A DNA stretch of 5,985 nucleotides from Armatimonadota bacterium. Lineage in GTDB: Bacteria > Armatimonadota > Abditibacteriia > CG2-30-59-28. The position numbers and the translations under genes were made by a program. The notes beneath the pieces were generated by a model, which saw only the letters and a program-made list of their open reading frames with translations, searched no databases and was not told the DNA's origin. Below, in pieces: positions 1 through 4,203 of the stretch; position 1 is the first letter of the stretch; the number at the start of each line of letters is the position of its first letter. Location of the stretch: NCBI GenBank assembly GCA_016199605.1, contig JACQGJ010000725.1, positions 1-5,985 of the forward strand, given 5' to 3'.

Positions 1-95
1 CACAACAGCGGCCTTGTATAGGAAAACGAGGTGTTGTTCTTGGACAGCAGCTTAGACACAGTGAGTATAGCCCTCATCCGGACCGGGAGACATGT

Positions 96-1010
96 ATGAA
101 TCTGGAAGTGGCGGACTCACGAGTCCGAATCGCGGACTCACGAGTCCGAATCGCGGACTCACGAGTCCGAATCGATGCCCACCTTCACGTCTGGCCGAAT
201 AAGGCCACGGAAGGGGGAAACGATGCCAACTACACGCAGTCAGGCGACCAGGGCGGCGGCGCCCCGACGATGGCCGCCACCATCGAGGAGTATCTGCCTT
301 TGATGGAGGCGCACGGTATCTCGAAAGCCGTGCTCGTCCAGCCGAGCCATCTCGGCTATGACCATGGCTATCTGACTCGCATCTTGCGGGATCATCCGGG
401 AAGATTCGCGGGAGTGGGTCTGATCGATCCCATCGCACCGGACGCGGCGGACCGCCTGGAGAATTTGGTCGGAGAGGAAGGCTTGTCAGGAGTTCGTTTG
501 CGGCCCCACTTGTTTCGATCCTACGGGATTGCAGACCAGAGGAGTTTCCCCCTGTGGAAGAGAGCTGCTGAGTTGAAAGCTCCCTTATGTGTGTTCATGG
601 AGTGGACCCAGGCTGCCGGGCTGGAAAGGATGCTGGGACAGTTCCCGGAAGTGACAGTTGTCATCGACCATTACGGACTTCCGGACCTGTCTCCCGAGAA
701 GGAGGAGGTGTCGGTTCGTGCGGTTCTAAGGTTGGGGCAGTATCCGAACGCCTACCTCAAAGTCTCCGGGCAATACGGTTTCTCGAAATCGGTGTATCCT
801 TACTCCAACACAAACGACCTGACCAGGCAGGCGCTACAGTCTTTTGGCCCGTCACGGATGGTGTGGGGCACCGACTTTCCCCTCGTTCTCCTGCATGAAG
901 GATATGACGGGGCTTTGCGGCTGGTGCGCCAGCACTATGAATTCCTGTCTGAGGAAGAACGTGCGTGGATCCTCGGGAAGACGGCGGGCAGCCTGTGGTC
1001 CTTTCGGTGA
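96..1010 (+). CDS. Amidohydrolase family protein (TIM-barrel metal-dependent hydrolase, COG3618-like)
   Basis: Seen: 304 codons from ATG to TGA. The metal-binding signature DAHLHVW follows the N-terminus (His29, His31). A second conserved block, VVIDHYGLPD, carries His192, and WGTDFPL near the C-terminus carries Asp260. This order (HxH, later His, late Asp) is that of the amidohydrolase-2/COG3618 superfamily, cytosolic TIM-barrel hydrolases acting on lactones, cyclic amides or carboxylated rings. The substrate cannot be read from the sequence. Length is normal for the family. No signal peptide is seen. The start is set by ATG 96 with GGGAGA at 85-90, five bases upstream; GTG 108 is the only other in-frame start before the conserved core. 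Odd feature: residues 6-26 are three copies of ADSRVRI, encoded by a 21-bp tandem repeat, and the last copy runs straight into the conserved RIDAHLH. The strand APLCVFMEW lacks the His that ACMSD-type members carry there, so the metal site may differ. Family assignment is confident; substrate is unknown. Confidence 0.9.
   Translation: MNLEVADSRVRIADSRVRIADSRVRIDAHLHVWPNKATEGGNDANYTQSGDQGGGAPTMAATIEEYLPLMEAHGISKAVLVQPSHLGYDHGYLTRILRDHPGRFAGVGLIDPIAPDAADRLENLVGEEGLSGVRLRPHLFRSYGIADQRSFPLWKRAAELKAPLCVFMEWTQAAGLERMLGQFPEVTVVIDHYGLPDLSPEKEEVSVRAVLRLGQYPNAYLKVSGQYGFSKSVYPYSNTNDLTRQALQSFGPSRMVWGTDFPLVLLHEGYDGALRLVRQHYEFLSEEERAWILGKTAGSLWSFR
111..173 (+). repeat. Three exact tandem copies of a 21-bp palindromic repeat, translated in frame
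   Basis: Copies lie at 111-131, 132-152 and 153-173 with no mismatches between them. Each contains the inverted repeat CGGACTC-AC-GAGTCCG (7-bp arms, 2-base centre) followed by AATC. The unit is seven codons (ADSRVRI), so gain or loss of a copy keeps the reading frame of the amidohydrolase gene that starts at 96. Both in-frame start codons, ATG 96 and GTG 108, lie upstream, so the array is translated if the gene is. The palindrome could fold into a short hairpin in DNA or mRNA. Confidence 0.95.
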
Positions 1011-1067
1011 CGGGAACCGATCACGGTGGCGAGGCGTTACAGAGACTACCATTGCACCGCACACTAC

Positions 1068-1073
1068 GGGAGA
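1068..1073 (+). promoter_or_regulatory. Shine-Dalgarno site that decides the TTG start of the thioredoxin gene
   Basis: GGGAGA lies seven bases before TTG 1081. The surrounding nonamer CGGGAGACA (1067-1075) is identical to 84-92, ahead of the amidohydrolase start. This site, plus the lysine-then-hydrophobic signal-anchor sequence that begins right at 1081, argues for TTG 1081 over any earlier in-frame ATG, which would overlap the preceding gene. Confidence 0.55.
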
Positions 1074-1080
1074 CACGAAG

Positions 1081-1647
1081 TTGAAGAACGCTCTCATCTT
1101 AACCATCGGCTTGGGACTCGCCGTGATGGTCCATGGATTGATCCGTCCCCACCATGAAGAGGGCGCCGCCTCTTCTGCGGCTGCGCCCGAATACCCGAGC
1201 GTGCCCATCGACTCACTGGCGCCCGAGTTCAAGGTTGAGGACCTCACTGGCAGGCCGACGACCCTCACGAGCCTTCGGGGAAAAGTGGTGGTGCTCAATT
1301 TCTGGGCCACCTACTGCGGATTCTGCATGATGGAGCTTCCCGTACTTCAGAAGGTTGCCGACGCGCAGGACAAGAGCAAGGTTGTCTTCCTGACCATCAA
1401 CACCGACGTGCCGGACGGCGCTGAGTTGAGAAGGTTTGTGCGAGACAAGAAGATCAAGCTGCCGGTGTACCTCGACCCCGAGAACAAGGTTTCAAACGAT
1501 TATCTGGTTGACATACTGCCGACCCTTTACATCATCGATCCGAAGGGAAAGGTCCATAAAGTCTACCACGGGTTTGTCCCCAGGATCTTCAAGGAAGACC
1601 TGACCGCGGCGTTGTCTCATCTCACTACAGAGCACCGGGCAACATAG
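1081..1647 (+). CDS. Membrane-anchored TlpA/ResA-like thioredoxin-fold protein
   Basis: Seen: 188 codons from TTG 1081 to TAG. Residues 2-21 (KNALILTIGLGLAVMVHGLI) form a lysine-led hydrophobic segment, an uncleaved anchor or signal peptide. A small Ala/Ser-rich linker follows, then APEFKVEDLTGRPTTLTSLRGKVVVLNFWATYCGFC, whose end holds the redox pair Cys79/Cys82 in a WATYCGFC context. The cis-proline is Pro147 in DILPTLYIID, and DPKGKV follows as in AhpC/TSA-Redoxin family members. Family knowledge: such proteins act on the outer face of the cytoplasmic membrane, reducing disulfides, for example in cytochrome c maturation or repair of exported proteins. The residue before the first Cys is Tyr, not the more common Trp, which may shift redox potential. 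It lies 70 bp downstream of the amidohydrolase gene on the same strand, so co-transcription is plausible. No cytochrome or DsbD-like partner is visible, so the specific client is unknown. Confidence 0.88.
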   Translation: MKNALILTIGLGLAVMVHGLIRPHHEEGAASSAAAPEYPSVPIDSLAPEFKVEDLTGRPTTLTSLRGKVVVLNFWATYCGFCMMELPVLQKVADAQDKSKVVFLTINTDVPDGAELRRFVRDKKIKLPVYLDPENKVSNDYLVDILPTLYIIDPKGKVHKVYHGFVPRIFKEDLTAALSHLTTEHRAT

Positions 1648-1790
1648 ATCCCTGTCAACGTAATCCGGACGGCAGAAGGATACTCCAACACCCACCGTCC
1701 AACCTCCCATTTCATGCGCCCTACCCCCACCACGCCAATCCTGGTATCCCGCCTGGGCCATATCGCCTTCCTTCTCAACTCCCGTTCTCC

Positions 1791-1804
1791 GTTGTGGCCA
1801 CAAC
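1791..1804. promoter_or_regulatory. Perfect 14-bp palindrome GTTGTGGCCACAAC, candidate operator
   Basis: The two 7-bp halves are exact reverse complements with no spacer, the form expected of a binding site for a dimeric regulator. It sits about 30 bp upstream of the first candidate -35 box of the phosphatase gene. As RNA it could form only a 5-bp stem with a GGCC loop, followed by TTATTT, so a weak terminator for the upstream gene is the alternative reading. Confidence 0.35.
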
Positions 1805-1832
1805 TTATTTGGGAGGACTAAACTTCAGGGGC

Positions 1833-1861
1833 TTGACGTAGCTTCGCTACTGATGGCTAAT
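1833..1861 (+). promoter_or_regulatory. Candidate sigma70 promoter P1 of the phosphatase gene
   Basis: TTGACG (1833-1838) is followed by a 17-base spacer and GCTAAT (1856-1861). The spacer contains the inverted repeat GTAGC-TTC-GCTAC (1838-1850), which overlaps the last base of the -35 box, a typical place for a repressor site. The -35 is near consensus and the -10 is moderate. Confidence 0.4.
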
Positions 1862-1866
1862 GGAAG

Positions 1867-1896
1867 TTGTGTTTGCTATCCGAGTCTTGGTATAAT
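1867..1896 (+). promoter_or_regulatory. Candidate extended -10 promoter P2 of the phosphatase gene
   Basis: A consensus TATAAT lies at 1891-1896 and is preceded by TGG (1888-1890), giving the extended -10 form TGnTATAAT. A weak -35, TTGTGT (1867-1872), is 18 bases upstream. Transcription would start near 1903, leaving a leader of about 48 bases before ATG 1951. This is the best-looking promoter in the window. Confidence 0.55.
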
Positions 1897-1936
1897 GCTC
1901 ATCGCTCCGTTGCGCTTGATCAAGATACTCTCTTTA

Positions 1937-1949
1937 CCCGGTGATCGGG
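1937..1949 (+). promoter_or_regulatory. Small GC hairpin in place of a Shine-Dalgarno site, next to ATG 1951
   Basis: CCCG (1937-1940) can pair with CGGG (1946-1949) around the loop GTGAT, ending one base before the start codon. No purine-rich Shine-Dalgarno sequence is seen at the usual distance. Translation initiation of the phosphatase may be weak or SD-independent. Confidence 0.3.
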
Positions 1950-1950
1950 C

Positions 1951-3825
1951 ATGGCTGCGATCAACATAGCGAACTGTTTTATGGCTTTGATGGGCGCGGT
2001 CCTCGCTCTCTTCGAGTGGAACGCGGCGAAGCGCCGCGAATTTCTGTACCTGTACATGACAGCAGGCAAGCCGGACTCCGAGTATTTCAATGCAGCTCGC
2101 GAGAGGCGACACCAGTTCGCTTTCATGCTCTTCGCCTTTCTCTTCCTGACGCTGAAGGAGGCGCTGACTGCCAGTGTCTGGAATCCTCTGAGAAACCCTC
2201 GTGATCTCGATACGACCTTTCTCCTGGCGGAACCGTGGTTCGTCCTGATTGTGGGATACCTGATTCTTCTGGGTCCTCGGCCCTTCCCAAGCAAAGCAAG
2301 GTTGTGGCTTAGCGTCAACCTGGTGGTGGTCATGAGCTTGGTCGCTCTTCTCTCGGTCTTGCACCTGCTCGTCCCCAGCGCCATGAACCTCGTACACGGA
2401 CTTTTTGTCGCGGCGCGGGCGGCCACCTTCGTCGCCTACTTTGCCGTCAACTCTTTGTGCCTCATAAGCATCATGGAGCGATACGAGATGCTGGAAAGGG
2501 ACCGACATCGGTTTCAGAGAGAACGCTCAGTTGTAGTGGCATTTCTGGAAGACATGGGGAACGCCTTCAGCACGGCGTTTGACCTGAACCAGGTTCTGCA
2601 GATGATCATGAACAGCAGCCTTCGCGCAACGAGCGCAACCTCCGGAGCGATCTTTTTGCGGGACGGAGCCGGTCGCCTGAAGGCAGCAATCTCGCGCGGA
2701 TTCTTCCCCCCCATGTATGACGAAACCGAGCCGGAGCACCGGGCGCGTCGAACCGAGATCCTCCAGAGGCGAATGCTGGAACAACACTTCAACCCCAATG
2801 AAGGGGTAGTTGGCGAGGTTGCCACCACGGGTGAACAGATGCTGATCGAAGACGTGAGCAGAGCCGGGATCATCGCAGGCACCATGACCGAGTTCATGCG
2901 CAACCGTTCGATGGTGTTGGTTCCTCTGATGTCCCAGAACCAGAACCTGGGAGTGATGGCGGTGCTGAACAAAGACACGGCGACCCCCTTCACTGCGGAC
3001 GATCAGTCCATGCTCCAGGTGCTCGCCGGTCACGCGGCGTTTGCAATCCGCAACTCCGAGATGGTGGGTCAACTCGCCCAGAAGGAACGATTGGACCGGG
3101 AGCTGCAGATCGCCCGCCAGATTCAGCAACAACTGTTGCCGAAACAATGTCCGGACATTCCGGGGTTTGAGCTGGCGGCTTTGGGGGAGGTAGCCGAGGA
3201 AGTGGGCGGCGACTACTACGACTTCTTCCCGGTCGACGAGAATCGGCTTGGGATCGTTGTCGCCGATGTCTCAGGCAAAGGCATTCCGGCGGCGATGACC
3301 ATGGCGATCACTCGCAGTATCTTCCGTAGCCAGTCTATCGGGAACCGTAGCGCCCGGGAAGTTGTCACTGCCACGAACGCGCTTCTTTACCCCGACCTGC
3401 GCCGCGACATGTTTGTCACCGCGTTCTACGGAATCCTCGATATTCGCCACCGCTCGCTCGCCTGGTGCCGCGCGGGTCATGAGCCGGTAATCGCCATCCA
3501 CTCCGCCGGGTCGATGGAAGTTCTCGCGCCCAGCGGCGCTGCTCTCGGGATCGCCGACGAGACGGAATTCGGAGAGTTGATTGAGGAACGGCAGATCCAG
3601 TTCGAGTCGGGCGACGCGGTGCTGATTTACACCGATGGGATCACCGAAGCCATGGACCGCAGCGGAGAGGAGTTTGGCTTGGACCGCCTCAAGGAGACGA
3701 TGCGGAACAATGGGGCGCCGGACACGGCAGCTATGGTGCAAAACGTAGAAGCGACGATCCGCGCGTTTGTGGGAACCGCTCCCCAGCACGACGATATGAC
3801 GATGGTGCTGGTGCGAGCAAAGTAA
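1951..3825 (+). CDS. Membrane-bound GAF-domain SpoIIE/RsbU-type serine phosphatase (PP2C)
   Basis: Seen: 624 codons. An in-frame TGA at 1942-1944 makes ATG 1951 the first possible ATG; ATG 1981 is a less likely alternative. Five hydrophobic segments lie at about residues 5-21, 56-73, 90-107, 118-141 and 151-174. A charged helical linker (175-192) leads to a GAF domain at about 196-370 (FLEDMGNAFSTAFDLNQVLQ through LQVLAGHAAFAIRNSEM). A second helical linker (about 372-397, ending IARQIQQQLLP) leads to the PP2C domain (398-624). Catalytic metal-binding motifs are intact: GGDYYDFF (Asp421), VVADVSGKGIPAAM (Asp439), YTDGITEAMD (Asp562) and HDDMTMVLV (Asp614/Asp615). Family knowledge: these Mn2+/Mg2+-dependent phosphatases usually dephosphorylate a serine on an anti-sigma-factor antagonist (STAS protein) in partner switching. 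The GAF domain probably senses a small ligand or redox state. The membrane part could sense the envelope. No STAS or HPK-like kinase gene is adjacent, so the partner is unknown. It appears to have its own promoters. Confidence 0.93.
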   Translation: MAAINIANCFMALMGAVLALFEWNAAKRREFLYLYMTAGKPDSEYFNAARERRHQFAFMLFAFLFLTLKEALTASVWNPLRNPRDLDTTFLLAEPWFVLIVGYLILLGPRPFPSKARLWLSVNLVVVMSLVALLSVLHLLVPSAMNLVHGLFVAARAATFVAYFAVNSLCLISIMERYEMLERDRHRFQRERSVVVAFLEDMGNAFSTAFDLNQVLQMIMNSSLRATSATSGAIFLRDGAGRLKAAISRGFFPPMYDETEPEHRARRTEILQRRMLEQHFNPNEGVVGEVATTGEQMLIEDVSRAGIIAGTMTEFMRNRSMVLVPLMSQNQNLGVMAVLNKDTATPFTADDQSMLQVLAGHAAFAIRNSEMVGQLAQKERLDRELQIARQIQQQLLPKQCPDIPGFELAALGEVAEEVGGDYYDFFPVDENRLGIVVADVSGKGIPAAMTMAITRSIFRSQSIGNRSAREVVTATNALLYPDLRRDMFVTAFYGILDIRHRSLAWCRAGHEPVIAIHSAGSMEVLAPSGAALGIADETEFGELIEERQIQFESGDAVLIYTDGITEAMDRSGEEFGLDRLKETMRNNGAPDTAAMVQNVEATIRAFVGTAPQHDDMTMVLVRAK

Positions 3826-3839
3826 CAGCAATGAAACGC

Positions 3840-3867
3840 TTGCAAGGGCCTCGGAAGATGTTATAGA
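3840..3867 (+). promoter_or_regulatory. Candidate extended -10 promoter ahead of the beta-helix gene
   Basis: TTGCAA (3840-3845), a 16-base spacer and TATAGA (3862-3867), with TG at 3859-3860 giving the extended -10 arrangement TGnTATAGA. It would start transcription near 3874 and give a leader of about 330 bases before ATG 4204. An additional promoter nearer the gene may exist, but none is clear. Confidence 0.4.
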
Positions 3868-4039
3868 ATGCGGCAAACTCCGGGGACGAGGAGCCTTCTC
3901 GTGTGCATCACTATGGCGGATAGAGCGTCGGTCCTGTGGCCTTTCTTTTATGCTGGAGGCCTCGCGCGGCTGCCAGTCTCGTGCAGTAGTCGCAACATCG
4001 CCCTGATGCTGATGCTCCCCACGCGCGTCCCCGGGACTA

Positions 4040-4074
4040 TTGAACGTCGGCCGACTTTGGAGTCGGCGGTCCAA
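4040..4074. repeat. REP-like imperfect palindromic hairpin
   Basis: The core is GCCGACT (4050-4056), loop TTGG, AGTCGGC (4061-4067), a perfect 7-bp stem. The outer arms TTGAAC (4040-4045) and GTCCAA (4069-4074) pair with one mismatch, separated from the core by a bulge of four bases on the left and one on the right. A bulged two-part stem in an intergenic gap is typical of REP/short interspersed palindromes. No T-run follows, so it is not an obvious intrinsic terminator. Other copies in the genome cannot be checked here. Confidence 0.5.
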
Positions 4075-4203
4075 CGGGCGAACTCAAGACGCTTATAGGT
4101 CGAGCGTGACCATGCCAGGAAATCTGAAAGGCCACCCGCGGCTTCAACATATCACGTGGAAGTATTTACTGTCCGTTCGGCAAAACGATGAAAGAGGTTA
4201 GCT

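Larger units (their letters stand above)
1648..1950. other. Non-coding regulatory gap between thioredoxin and phosphatase genes
   Basis: No credible gene was found on either strand. The first part (1648-1790) is C-rich and featureless, with no clear intrinsic terminator for the upstream gene. The second part (1791-1950) is dense in symmetry: a perfect 14-bp palindrome at 1791-1804, the inverted pair AACTTC (1821-1826) / GAAGTT (1863-1868) enclosing GTAGC-TTC-GCTAC (1838-1850), two candidate promoters, the palindrome CTTGATCAAG (1915-1924) in the leader, and a small GC hairpin beside the start codon. Confidence 0.7.
3826..4203. other. Non-coding gap upstream of the beta-helix gene
   Basis: No convincing gene is seen. 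The gap contains a promoter candidate 14 bases after the phosphatase stop (3840-3867), a short hairpin (3886-3902, arms ACGAGGA/TTCTCGT with one wobble pair and loop GCC), and a REP-like hairpin (4040-4074). It ends with a good Shine-Dalgarno site (AGAGG, 4193-4197) for ATG 4204. A 76-codon open frame at 3868-4098 crosses the hairpin and has no recognisable domain or ribosome site; I regard it as chance. Confidence 0.65.

Noticed and set aside
111..173. CRISPR array
   Set aside because: The units are directly contiguous with no unique spacers, are only 21 bp long and are read through in frame by a gene.
844..1080. N-terminal extension of the thioredoxin gene back to ATG 844
   Set aside because: It would overlap about 167 bp of the amidohydrolase gene in another frame and adds a Cys/Arg-rich, non-conserved segment before a normal signal-anchor. 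TTG 1081 with a good SD site is better.
2706..2712. Run of seven C in the phosphatase gene as a phase-variation tract
   Set aside because: Seven bases is short for slippage-driven switching, and the frame is intact across the GAF domain with normal sequence on both sides.
3886..3902. Intrinsic terminator for the phosphatase gene
   Set aside because: The short hairpin (ACGAGGA-GCC-TTCTCGT) is followed by GTGCATC rather than a T-run.
3871..3930. c-di-GMP-I (GEMM) riboswitch, suggested by GGCAAAC, GGGACG..GCC and CTATGG in order
   Set aside because: The GAAA tetraloop stem between the first two motifs is missing, the conserved GACGCAAAGCC is broken (GACGAGGAGCC), and the closing stem cannot be drawn. 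The match looks accidental.
1876..4074. Several long reverse-strand open frames opposite the phosphatase gene (1876-2508, 2527-3147, 3271-4074)
   Set aside because: They lie antisense to a gene with intact, motif-rich coding sequence. Their translations are Arg/His/Ser-rich with no recognisable domains, as expected for shadows in GC-rich DNA.
3868..4098. Open frame of 76 codons (MRQTPGTRSL...) in the gap before the beta-helix gene
   Set aside because: It has no ribosome binding site and its ATG overlaps the candidate -10 region. It shows no domain-like composition, and its C-terminal part is simply the translation of the palindromic hairpin at 4040-4074.
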